38,993 nucleotides of DNA. Origin: Saccoglossus kowalevskii. Lineage: Eukaryota > Hemichordata > Enteropneusta > Harrimaniidae. Shown here one piece after another: positions 10,693 through 21,506 of the stretch (positions are counted from its first letter, which is position 1; each line of letters starts with the position of its first letter). The notes beneath the pieces were generated by a model. That model did not search any database, had not been told where the DNA came from, and worked only from the letters and a program-made list of their open reading frames with translations. Position numbers and translations under genes: made by a program. The stretch spans positions 152,874 to 191,866 of the forward strand of contig NW_003134840.1 in assembly GCF_000003605.2 (NCBI RefSeq), in the 5' to 3' direction.

Positions 10693-12958
10693 ATCGACGG
10701 GTGTTAGTGTTTTCAGGCTACGATGTGAATATACTCTACTCACGGGGGGCGTCGGCTACTTTGGACACTATATATGGAATGTATGCACCAGAGAAAGCGA
10801 AATGGGTGGGGTAGAAATACGTTGAAACTCGACCACACACTGGAATCCCCATCCTTCACTGAACCCTTTTTTGTCAATTCTGTGTTGATGTTTTTTTGGT
10901 TTTAAGTAGCGAATGTCAGGCCACTCAGACGGAAGCGTGGGATCAATCGTCACTTGGTCATAACACCCTCGAAAGGCTCTTACCAGCGCATGGTCTCATG
11001 TCACAGCCGCAAGAGGCGCTCTGTATTCAGGTAGTCGCAGTTAGCTATCAATAATCATCACCCGACCAAATCCAATAAATCCAATCTTATGAGACTTTCC
11101 GGTAGATATCACCATGATTAATGTTATTAAATAGTTTGACGTCGTTATCTGTGGTCACGTGACGCAGATATCATGTAATAAGACTGGCGGCACAGAAGAT
11201 TCGTCAGTTAGCATTTACGATTCTCGTTTCAAGTCACATTCTCGCGTAATGTGTGGGATCTACGTGTATTTCCTGTCAATTAGCACGCCATCATCACATC
11301 ACAAGCGGAAAGACGCTACTTTCAAAAAAGGAATTCATAAATTACCCCGTTTAATCACAAGAACTGTGTATCCTGGATGTGTGAAAAATTGGGCAAAACA
11401 ATTTTTTTGAATTTACAAAGGTATTCTAATCCCCCAGGTACTTTGCTTGGTTGCACAGTTAAATTACAACCCAACTCAATGATGAAACTCCGCCGTCCGA
11501 AAATGCGAAAATTCCTTGCTACTGAACAAATGCAAGGCTCTCTATGTCTTCCCTTTAGTTGGTCCACTCATCCCGACTTATTGGGAACTTTGGCATTTCT
11601 TGCAATTGACTAACTCCGGTATCTAAAAAAACTAAGGAATATATATTTGTGGCAGGACTTACATTTCCGCTATTAGTGGTGTCTCCCCTTCCCATGCACA
11701 TACACGTCCCTAATCATCGTGTTGTGGGCACATTATTAGAAAGAGAACCAGCGTGGACGGAGATGGTTCTGTATTCCATTAAATTGAATTTGTAAAGAAT
11801 ATCGCTATCCGTCTTTATTTCGAAGTTCAATACTGAAGAAAGGGTCACTGACTGGCTTCTGGTAGCAACGATAATCTTACTTCTTTCAAACTTAATTGCG
11901 GATTACTCAGCGCGGCATCTTTTTCCAAATAGCGGGAGAATTAGTTATCTATTTTAGATGCAAATCTCAGTCAAACCTGAATTTCTATCGTCTATAGTAC
12001 ACAGTCCTAATCCTATTCATACCCTTTCTCGCGGAGTGGAGAATCGTTGGTGTATCGATGTCATCCTCTAAGTCAACCCTTCAGAATAGACACACTCCGC
12101 CGCAAAGATGACACAAACTGTCATTACGTATGTACACCGCTATAATTAGAGTCCCTGTAAGTGTTTTGTGTTATGCGCGTCTTTTGTTTAAAAAAAACAA
12201 AGGGGTTAAATTAAGTTACTAGTGAGGCAATGAAGACATCAGAACAAACATGCCAGCCCACTTTCCTGTGCCAATTTTACGGTTAACAGCTTCACTTGAA
12301 ATAGCAGGATCTTTACATTGAACCTCATCCAACTTGTGTGAAAGAAGGTGCGATCGCTTTCACGGTGGTCACTCACAAGTAAACTTTTTTTAATCATATC
12401 TATATATACCATGAGACCTACAACTATATGCATGGGGGGTACTTCAACAATATTTCTGTGTATCGCCTTCTAAGTCACGGACCCGTGTGTGTGTTGCATT
12501 TTCGGACTGTCTCGCCAAACCACATGTCCAGCTAAAAGTTTAAAAGATTTCTGAAACCAAATCTAAAAGCAAAGTATTCTGTTACGATTAGCGATCACTA
12601 CGGCATATCGTACACAGCCGGATAAAGAATTAGTCTGATATTGACTTGTATATGATAGCACGGTGTAGTAATAACGGTTGTTTGTGTATTTATCTTCTCG
12701 GTTAGAAGAGATCGTTTGTTTATTTTACAGATAAAGTCATTTAGCGCTGCGTTAAACCCCCCTTGTCGGTTGTTAATCGGGTCAATTCTTTATTCTTAGA
12801 CGGTTTCCCGCCATCACGGATTTAGCAACTGTAAATCTACTTCGACTGCGTTAGTTATCGTCGTTTCTGTGATTTCCGCTTCACCACTGAAATACACGTA
12901 TTAATGAAAAATGTTCAGTGAAGTCAAAAGACTTTATTTGTCTAATAATTTGTCTATG

Positions 12959-13356
12959 TGACGTCATTCATTCGATTATTCCCCCACCGCGTATTTTTTT
13001 AATCAGTACATTTTTTCTTGTGATATACAAATTGGCTCACAGTGAAAGTCTGATTAAAACTGATACACGAATAAGTCGTCGGTCGTCACGCGCGTGGGCG
13101 ATCAATCTACGCACGTGACGTCTGCGGTTATCGCCAGCGTCACAAAATGTTAATTCCTACTAAATGAACAGTCAATTAAAGTGAAAATTGAAAAAAAATA
13201 CAGCATACAGTCCACGTATAGTATATTCTTAAAATATTAAGAGATGAGTAGAGGAGACGATGACAAATGAATACAAATTTGCTCGGAAGTATTTCCGTAG
13301 TCTTGTTTTCACTGAGAACATACATACATCACGACCGTCGCCATTCTATGACGTCA
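12959..13356. promoter_or_regulatory. pair of full CREs, both TGACGTCATTCA
   Basis: TGACGTCA occurs at 12959-12966 and again at 13349-13356, and both continue as TTCA. The pair is 390 bp apart inside Fgf intron 3. The shared 12-bp string could mark a paired CREB/ATF element or two remnants of one repeat; the wider flanks do not align by eye. Confidence 0.35.
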
Positions 13357-15453
13357 TTCAATTGCGTCAACTAAACACAGTTTATCTTCTTGTGTCACTG
13401 TATTATTAAAATGTTTATCTACTTCCATCCCAATTATCTCTCAATTTTGTTGAAATTCTCACAAAGAGGCAGTAAACACGTCATTGTCGGTGAGCGCCCG
13501 TGTTCAAGTTATGTGCCGCCATACAAACGCGAAACTCATTTTACACTGGTTATGTGGTCTCGTAAAATGTGTGTGTCATCACACTTTTGTCGTGCTAGCA
13601 ATTCAGCTAAGGGGATTGGACAACTTTGAAGCAATCCAATTTTATGATGGGTGTTTTAAGATTTCGTTCCGATTCTTAAGTACACTGAAAGTAGAGGGAA
13701 GAGGACTTGACTGGCACTAATCGGCGTTGAACGAGAGTCATGCTCGGAATTCGTTACCGGATCAAGTGAGATAAGAGTGGTGCCAGCACCTCTGTTTGCA
13801 ATACTACACCCTACCCTCCTATGCACAAAGCAACAACATGACTGAGATTCTCGCTGGATACCTTTCCTTAAAGTGAGTGTCGATGGATGACTAGGCTGAC
13901 GGAATTTCCAGAGCGAAGAGGGTTAACCTGGCCACTTAGAATTTATATACCACTTTACTCCGAAATACCCTCTTTTCAAATCCCTATATTCATTCATTGA
14001 GAAAGTTCTCTTTCAAACTGCTGCCTCAAATGACTGGCGTGCCTAAATGTTCTTTGGGGATAGGTGTGCCAGGTTAATAACTACGTGTCATGGTCGTTAC
14101 TCTGGCATTTATGCGGAGGGCGATCAGAAGAAAACATTTTAGGCTGTTTTTATCTGCGTTTGATAGCCCGTTAAATGCGCATGTATTTATAAAGCGGTCA
14201 AGTGAGAAGCCCCAGACATGCACACATTTGACGATTACAATACAAATACGCAGAAATAAATGACAATAATATTATTCCCAATAAAAGAATCAGTTCGTTC
14301 CTTTGTATGGTTGAAACTACGGGAAGATGTTTTATGAGTAAGAATGGTACACTTGACAACCATCATGGTGCAACGGACTTCGTTAAGTAACCAGCTCAGA
14401 CAGTGTTACAGTCCCGTTGATATTTCTTCGACAGTTGCATTCGAATTACCGAGTAGGATAAACAAATATACGTGATTCCAATTGACGCTATTTAGTTATT
14501 CTAACTATAAGTGAGCATGTGGAGAAACGATCAAGGGTTCTCTCCCGTGCTTCTTTGTCCCGATTCACTCGATCACATAGTGTGAGTGAACGGTTGTTTA
14601 TTCAGCCAATCCCTAGCTCAATCAACTGTTGTCTTTGTGGTTTTCGTTCATTATATAGGGAGTTCATCGATCATTTGTGCCCTGAGTCTCTTGTGAGATG
14701 TCTGAGATGAGAATGATCCTTCAGTCGAGTGTTACATCATTATAGATACTGATCTCGATGATCACATTCGGTCGATGTCGCAGAGGGAGCCCTCGGGGCA
14801 CTTACCCGGGGTTACTTGAGCATATATAATTACGCGTTACATGAGAAAAAAATCAATTGAATATAATCATTGAACTTTTGTTAGTAGGATTCACAACTTT
14901 TTCTAACCATATCACCGAACAAAATATATACGAGAGACATATTTTCACCACAGAAATCAGTGCAAAAAAGTATTTAATTAAAATGTCCCCCTTCTCGATA
15001 AATTGTGGTAATTGCTACGTTTTTTTCTCTGCATCATAATGTCTTGAAGTACAAGGACATTACATTTTACATTTTAATTTTAAATTCAACATGAACCTCC
15101 TTAAACTGAAAGTATCCTTGATTATTTATTTATTTGTTTATATTTGAAAACATGCTGTTTTTCAAAGTTGTTATGTGCTCAATAAACGGCAATAATGTAG
15201 ACGGAGACGGAGCACAAATCCTTCAAGTGACGGACGTGCCAACAAGATGAGTCTAGCACACCTTTCTAGGGAAGAGTATGCCCCGGATATGATGGAATCG
15301 TAAACCAATGTTGCAACTACGTAGCATCAATAGCCGTTTAACATGTCTGGGTCTCCAATGCCCACACACACACTACAGTGAAAGTCTCATTTTTTGTCCT
15401 AGGGCTATGGATCATTAACGCCGCCTCTATCCGTGTAAATTGGGTAGTCTTTG

Positions 15454-15466
15454 TGACCTTTGACCA
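15454..15466. promoter_or_regulatory. DR1 nuclear-receptor motif, TGACCTTTGACCA
   Basis: The reverse complement reads TGGTCAAAGGTCA, two hexamers in direct repeat with one-base spacing, the preferred site of RXR homodimers, COUP-TF and HNF4. Only one position departs from RGGTCA-A-AGGTCA. It lies in Fgf intron 3. Binding is not shown. Confidence 0.4.
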
Positions 15467-15849
15467 ACGAACATCAATTTCTCTTTTATCTTCAACTGAA
15501 TAAATTATTGTCCTTGACGTTATATTACCACAAAAGAACCCAGGTTGTTTTTATTTCTTCATTCTTCAAAGTTGATTTTTTTTCTTATATGTGATGCACT
15601 TTTTTAATTTCTGATTTTTTCAGGACAAAGTGCTGTGCCTATACTCGTACTGTCACCCTATTTTCCTTATATTTAGTGCGAAAAGAACGCATAAAACTGT
15701 CACGGTGACTACGTGTTGCGACGATTTGACAATACACCGTGTCACTCATTGAGGTCAGCGAACCAACTGTCACGTACCTAGCTAAATTTAGACTGCTTCA
15801 TTTACACGAGTGTGCATTTTGAGCTAACAACTAATGTGATGTTAAAATA

Positions 15850-15869
15850 AAACAACAATAACAACAACA

Positions 15870-15901
<32 letters not shown>
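15850..15901. repeat. (AAC)n microsatellite
   Basis: About 52 bp of AAC units with slight interruptions near the left end, in Fgf intron 3. The Fgf transcript carries it as (GUU)n, the complement of the (CAA)n from 6528-6573, so the two tracts bracket exon 4 as an inverted pair. Confidence 0.95.
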
Positions 15902-18177
15902 GGCAGTAAGTTGTTGAAGGGCTACTATGCACAATATTATGAACAAGATTTTGAAACTGTTCAGGCGATGGTATATTGAACAAATTGTACCTATAGCACA
16001 CCGCGAACAAGAATTTATAGTGCGGCTTTATAGTACAGTGTGAACCCAATAATAGTCCCTACTTTAGCGAAGACACAAGGATTTCATTGATGCCATGCAG
16101 TGATCGGCCGATTTCCCCCTCTTAGTCACATAGTGTTTCTATGCGTAAGATCGGTAGCATTATACGCTTTGTGAGTAACTGTGGTAGCTATTTATCTTCC
16201 TTCACGTTTAGGTGTCTGTCTTCCCCCCTCTTAAAGCATGATTCGACCTTCTTAAGTCACATTATCTCGATTATTTGACACGTTGAACTGTCAACCAACA
16301 AATGAGTCCAAGTAATGCCTGACTGTGTCGCCAAAAGCGAGACATTTTCTTTCAGCTCACTTTACTTGCTTTAACACGGAACGGTGCCTTCTACCAGAAG
16401 GGACAAAGACAAATAAATTGTCTAAAATCCTCGTTTCATTTACATTTCTACTTAGATTAACTTTAATCCGCAAAAGATGGAGGATTTTACAATTTAAATT
16501 GCATGATGGGATTACTGTTATGCAGACGGTGTGTGGATTTGCCAATATACATTCGTACTGAAACGCCACCCATGTGGAAAACGCAATGACAACATGTTGA
16601 TTCCCTTAAAACTCGAGAATATAAGAATTTCCAAGTCAACTAAAAGAACAATGCTTTCTTCTATCTCTTCTTTTGTCGTGTGCCTACTTTCTGTCTAACA
16701 CCGCAACATAGTTTGAAATGGCGGAAACGAACCCCTTTCTTCTCGACTGAGTACTCGGTTTGGGTGGCCCTAGTATTTTACGTAAAACACCCTTCCACGT
16801 CACTGCCACGATTGTCCGAATATAATGCAGTGTCTTAATCGTTCCGTTGACCATCAATTTAACAGGACGCAGAGAGGAAACTCCTCTCCCCGGTGACATT
16901 GACAGCTGGCCTAAGGATGCATCCAAGCATAAGCGAGGAGGCTGCGACCACACAGTCGGGTGTCCAATGAGACTAATCAATTTTGCCTGTGAAAGGGGGG
17001 TTGGAAAACAAAGTATTGTCATGCAGAAAAGTTACAAATTTATCTAGATTTAACGATTGGGGACCACAAAAGATGCATTTGAAACGGAGAGAAACTACCG
17101 CTGGTGTGTGGTCTTTGGTGTGTCACTTGTTAAGAAAAGAACGGTAGTAAAAGTCAATTGTTTTGCAAATGGCAGAGGACAGAATTGAATGGGACCGCCA
17201 GATGAAGTATTGTGTGACATATCGGCGAGTAGAAGTCACCTCCTCACTAACAGATACACACTACAGTCCATTATTCAGACTTATTCGCGTTTAAAGGTGA
17301 AATTAACACCGTCGGGAGTGAAATCGAGTTAGTTTCTAATATGGCCGCCTGCCTTCACTAGGGCAGTGAGTCTCATGCCGTTTTCTTGTCTGGTTGCCCC
17401 TTTATTCAAAAGTAAAAAAACCAATATGGGATCGGAGAGAATGAAACACAAGCCGTGATTTGCTTGTAAATCCTATGCTTTAATTGTTACGTATTGACGC
17501 GTACACGAGATTACACCAATCCAAATAGTTGCGTGGGATCATTCACGACTTAGGTGCTATGTACATAATTTGTATGTCTATTACTCTTTCACATGCAAAC
17601 ATTTACTCATCAAAACCAACTGATTACAGTTGTAATCTAAGCTCTGAAGGCTCTTTTGTCTTTCTTCAAAGCATCTTTATTGACTACCTTGGCGTATAGA
17701 CCTTTTCCTAGCGCCGATATATTCTCACAGTATTTAACGCCAGGGACAAATTAATATAATAGTGTATGCTCGTATTTTTGGTTTCACGTCATCATCAAGC
17801 ATGGTTTAAGTAATAACTATTCTAAGAGGTTTTGTTGCTTCTTATTTCGATTTATGTTGAAAAGAAAGGGAAAAAATAATATTTTTCCAGTGGATTATGG
17901 TTCAATTAAACGGTTTATAGTCAAGATTAAATTCATTCAATTTTGTTTTGGAGCACCATTCCCGTGTAATTTAATTAGTATATAATACTCGGTTTGACGT
18001 CTACTTCAATCCGCGTAAAATTGTGCTTGTTTCAAGAAGACAATCAATCATTATGCTAACTGCAGCCTCTTCCTGAAAATTACATAGTCCCCAAAATACT
18101 TCATCGTAATAGCTATAAAGCTTGGCTTCATATTTATTTAGAGTGTTTGAAACCAATCCTCAGCCGTTTTAGTTCAG

Positions 18178-18975
18178 TGACGTCATGGTTCTGTTGCCCA
18201 TATCCCGACTGACCCGGATCATGGCCAGGCACTTCACCCCGGCAATGTATAACAACGGCACCAGCCAGCTTACTTAAGACGTTGTTGATTGTCTGCCTTG
18301 TTTACTTGTTTTCAGTAACCCGTGCTGTTTTTCATTGCTTAGCCCTTCTCCGATTGCAAACAGCCAAAGCTTTTGGTTTACCCAAACCTCACGTACTATT
18401 GCTTATCAGGCCTTTGCTGTGACGGCTGAGACGAATGCAATGTTTTAGCATGCGTTCAAGCAGATCGCTTAGTATATAAAAATGGCTTTCAAACGGCAAT
18501 ACTAATAGCCGTATATACTCAGGCTTTAGTACTTGGCTACTGACGAAGTTAAATAAACTTTACTGCACGGGAACTTGGCTGTTTGCTCTAGTGGGTTGAT
18601 TGCCGGCTTGTTGTTTATCGTTTAAATGGGAATTGCAGCCAACGGACTTTAGAGACAGTATTCTAATGCGCTGACCAATAAAGAAATGGCGGGTTCAATA
18701 GGCTGTATTTCACAAGGTCGGTTTGAAAGGAGGCTTTGGACGCCCGAACTCACACAGCCTAGAGCATAGCCGGTGATGGTATGCCAGCGACAAGACTGAC
18801 AATTGCCTGAGAACACACGAAATATAAATCACATTCTTGCGACTTAAAATAAAGGCAATAGGAGCTTAAGTAGTACAGTCTGTCACATGACGGCAACTTT
18901 AGTTTAGTTTTGTTGCTTAGTTTGTTTTACCAGTCACCGTTTTGCAATTAAAAATGTGACACGAGTATGACGTCA
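18178..18975. promoter_or_regulatory. pair of full CREs upstream of exon 4, intron 3
   Basis: Full TGACGTCA sites stand at 18178-18185 and 18968-18975; the second continues into CACGTG, making an overlapping CRE/E-box (TGACGTCACGTG). Both lie in the part of intron 3 nearest exon 3. Motif-only call. Confidence 0.35.
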
Positions 18976-19641
18976 CGTGGGTATGATCAGACCTCACTCT
19001 AAGTGGAGAATGTGATTTAATATATCAAAACGAGCGACTGTAAGTGTGTATGGGGAACTGTATTCTAGTTGCTGCTGGCTGTTGCAGATTGAATATCCCC
19101 CCACTCAGTATGTCCCATTAGAGTTAAGTCGGTTACGTTCTACGTTGCCCACAAAAGAAATGCCTTCACGACAGAGCCACCTAAATTAGAAAATACCCAT
19201 TCACCGAATAAGAGACACCTACTTTTCGAAATTAAAACACCCTTTTGCCCTATCACAACCTTTAATTCCAGTGCGATTCAACCGCGCATTGTAAGCGTGA
19301 TTTTACGTTTCCTGAAATGTTTTTCTTGTCGACCTGATCCATGCCTGTGCTGGGTTCGAGCTCTGTTCCACTCTGTGAATACTAAGAGACTCTACCGCGG
19401 TCACTTTAAAAGCCCAGCCTCGCTGCTGAAGTTTATGACGACACGATAAAGGGGACAATACCGTGAATACCACCAGTAAAGGCTTGAGGCGAATTGAACG
19501 GATATTCTCCTGCTTTCTGCCTACCTGTCTTAGCTGGTTCCGGGCCAAACCACAATCCGACCTTATATGTATTATTTGTTTAAAGTTATCCACTAGTATA
19601 TGAAGATGTAGAAAAAAAAAGTGAATTGAAATGGGACATAC

Positions 19642-19828
19642 CGTAAATATCTCCATTCTCCCCTTTTGCGTCTACTTTTCTGTTTCCGAAAATCCTTACA
19701 TGGTGGGCGAACGGTCGAGAATACAATTGAAGCTTGCGTATGACTGGTAAGTTTCCAATGGCATGATCCGGATCGTCAACGTATGCTTCGAACTGGTCGT
19801 CGAGACTTGTCGCTAATTGTATTGATTC
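19642..19828 (-). CDS. Fgf8/17/18: Fgf8/17/18 exon 3: N-terminal region and first core strands
   Basis: Encodes residues about 25-86 plus the first base of Ala 87. The acceptor CTTGTTCTAG is phase 0 and the donor ACG|GTATGT is phase 1. The end reads RKLQLYSRPFAHHVRIFGN then GENGDIY, aligning with FGF8 TYQLYSRTSGKHVQV and AEDGDPF. QLYSR at the start of the trefoil core is a subfamily hallmark. The upstream part (ESIQLATSLDDQFEAYV...) corresponds to the N-terminal helix region; QFEAYV may align with vertebrate NFTQHV, whose Phe contacts the receptor in FGF8b. An internal in-phase CAG at 19793-19795 could serve as an alternative acceptor, removing 12 residues. Confidence 0.95.
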
Positions 19829-21208
19829 CTAGAACAAGTAAAACAAAATATTTCAACAACAATAAACGTGTAGTGACAATGAATTCAACAATTTTATTCT
19901 TGTAGATATAACTGATAGTGGGCGAAGTGTTTTTGTCCTTTTTATTTCAAAGAGTATGGCCGACCTTGAGTCTTATTGCCAATGACATATATTGTTAGAC
20001 GGGATATAGCAAGTACTCGACGATGTTTTTCTCCCCATCTCTGTCATTCTTGTTTTAGTTTCATTTTTTTTGTGAGCACGCACCTCTTTATTTTGGGTAG
20101 ATTTGTTACAAGCCCCTGGTGATGCATTGCTTGTTTTTTGTTTCTATTTGTATGCGCTCGTGTAGGTTACACAGAAAACACTCAGGGCCTTGTTCTATAT
20201 AAATGCGTATGGGATATTTAAAGGCAGAAGGAACGCTGCAAAAAAAAGGGGGAAAAAGAAAACGTCTCCTCGGATGAGACTGAATTCGAAAGACATCATT
20301 ATGGTCTAATCACTCGTGTAGACGGGAGCTGAATCGCTTCTGAGGACAAATAGGTCAACTCGATCGGCGACATGTACAGAGAATGACCACAGCCCCATAT
20401 TTTATTCATTGTTTTTAATTCAGTCCCTAGAATATCGATCTGCCCATAGAAGATACCCTAATTTGTAAACATAACGTGTTCAAAGGCGTCTACTGAAGAG
20501 AAAACATCGTAGATGTGTTATGTTTTTAAAAGACATAGCCACGATTTAACCCTGGATTGCAAAGAAGATCAAACGTCGATGTAGCTGGTGAGAAAAGACA
20601 AATAATAAATCTGGGCACCCCATTGAAGCTTGAAAACTGCCTTCGCTATTGTGCTGTCTGACAGTTGTTCACTGTTGTATTTGTAAAGGAAAAAAAGTTT
20701 CTAGTTTGTATTTGCGGCTAAAAAGCATTGGTGGGAAATCATGGGTTACTTCGATAACTTGCCCCAACTCTGCCCCCTCCTATTTTCCCTCAATACAGTA
20801 AGGGAGGAAACATACATTAAAGACTTCATAACAAGACAATCGCTCATCAGCCTCCGAGCCGCTCGGTCGGGCCCGTGGTTTTCCACTCACGGAAGGCTAG
20901 TGTTGGAAACATTATAGCTAACAATATCATAACGTATTGAATAGATCGATTGACTTGCGGGTGATATCAAACTTCTTCTTAAACTCGGTTGACTAGCAAA
21001 AATAATAGTATGGAATACGAGAACGACTTAAACAAAAACAAGGCAATTACTTTTAGCGGTCAGTCGCTCCACGCTGGTTGAGTAACGACTTGGTTTCCCC
21101 CAATATATATGCTTGCGACAGGTAGCCGCCTTCTGTCGGGGGAAGGCAAGTGAGAATGCTACTATGCTTATATACAGGGAATGCATGCGAAAAATTAAAT
21201 GTACTAAC
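19829..21208 (-). other. Fgf8/17/18 intron 2
   Basis: A 1,380-bp phase-0 intron with donor GTTAGT at 21203-21208. It contains only short A- or T-rich runs, such as those near 20065 and 20240, and no gene or recognisable element. Confidence 0.75.
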
Positions 21209-21245
21209 CTGTAATTGCCAGCACCAGAGAACTACATGCAAAAGC
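21209..21245 (-). CDS. Fgf8/17/18: Fgf8/17/18 exon 2: signal-peptide core
   Basis: A 37-bp exon between a good acceptor (TTTATTTAATACAG) and donor ACAG|GTTAGT. Read in the frame that joins exon 3 in phase 0 it gives LLHVVLWCWQLQ, preceded by a codon completed from exon 1. This matches the vertebrate FGF8 signal exon LLLHLLVLCLQAQ in length, in the LLH and C..Q.Q pattern and in ending exactly at the exon boundary. It is strongly hydrophobic, as a secretion signal should be. Other frames are open, but only this one fits both the phase and the family. Confidence 0.8.
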
Positions 21246-21471
21246 CTGTATTAAATAAAAAGAAGAAGAAATTAGTGATGTCACTTTTTTCAAACCGGTG
21301 GATGTCTTAATTATTAAAACACCATGCAGAGAGCGAGACGTTCCACTATTTAGTACATGTGTTTCCAGTGTGATACAGGTAACGTGATTTGAAAGGTGAG
21401 CCGAGCCATGGGAATCCGAAGCAGTCGGACATGACGCCTGCAAGGAATCAAACCATTGGAGATGTACGTAC

Positions 21472-21506
21472 AGTGTGTAGCACCGATGGGGCAACATCGT
21501 TGACAT
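21472..21506 (-). CDS. Fgf8/17/18: Fgf8/17/18 exon 1: putative start exon
   Basis: ATG at 21506 gives MSTMLPHRCYT and ends in phase 2 (CT) at donor GTACGT (21466-21471). Joined to exon 2 the split codon becomes CTG, producing MSTMLPHRCYTLLLHVVLWC, which mirrors the vertebrate start MGSPRSALSCLLLHLL in spacing and in the LLLH. The intron would be 226 bp. A rival start exon at 21384-21409 (MARLTFQIT) also ends in phase 2 but uses a poor donor, GTTACC, and gives a less family-like join. A more distant exon cannot be excluded. Both candidates are short, so this is the least secure part of the gene. Confidence 0.5.

Larger units (their letters stand above)
9040..19641 (-). other. Fgf8/17/18 intron 3, 10.6 kb
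   Basis: A long intron between the N-terminal core exon and the 104-bp exon. It holds no recognisable nested gene on either strand. Supported contents are an AT foldback near 9313-9347, an RFX-like X-box (9381-9394), a 30-bp tandem repeat (10051-10140), MITE copy 2 (10570-10692), two pairs of full CRE sites (12959-13356 and 18178-18975), a DR1 nuclear-receptor motif (15454-15466) and an (AAC)n tract (15850-15901). The rest appears featureless to me. Confidence 0.85.
5666..21506 (-). other. Fgf8/17/18: gene: fibroblast growth factor 8/17/18 subfamily, five coding exons
   Basis: Secreted FGF ligand of the FGF8/17/18 subfamily; relatives signal through FGF receptors with heparan sulfate as cofactor. 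Five minus-strand exons of 35, 37, 187, 104 and 279 bp total 642 bp, or 213 residues plus stop, against about 207-216 for human FGF8b, FGF17 and FGF18. Intron phases in order are 2, 0, 1, 0. Introns are about 226 bp, 1.4 kb, 10.6 kb and 3.0 kb. The order is signal peptide, N-terminal region, beta-trefoil core, then a basic C-terminal tail. Two cysteines at about 111 and 132 match the subfamily pair. The first exon is the only insecure one. The gene is divergent from the Fbxw4 exon at 30404, with 8.9 kb between the two starts. CpG is retained across its whole body. Confidence 0.93.

Noticed and set aside
19303-19656. Minus-strand 117-codon frame overlapping the end of Fgf exon 3
   Set aside because: It starts out of frame within Fgf exon 3 and reads through the GTATGT donor into the intron. 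It is a shadow of the real exon.
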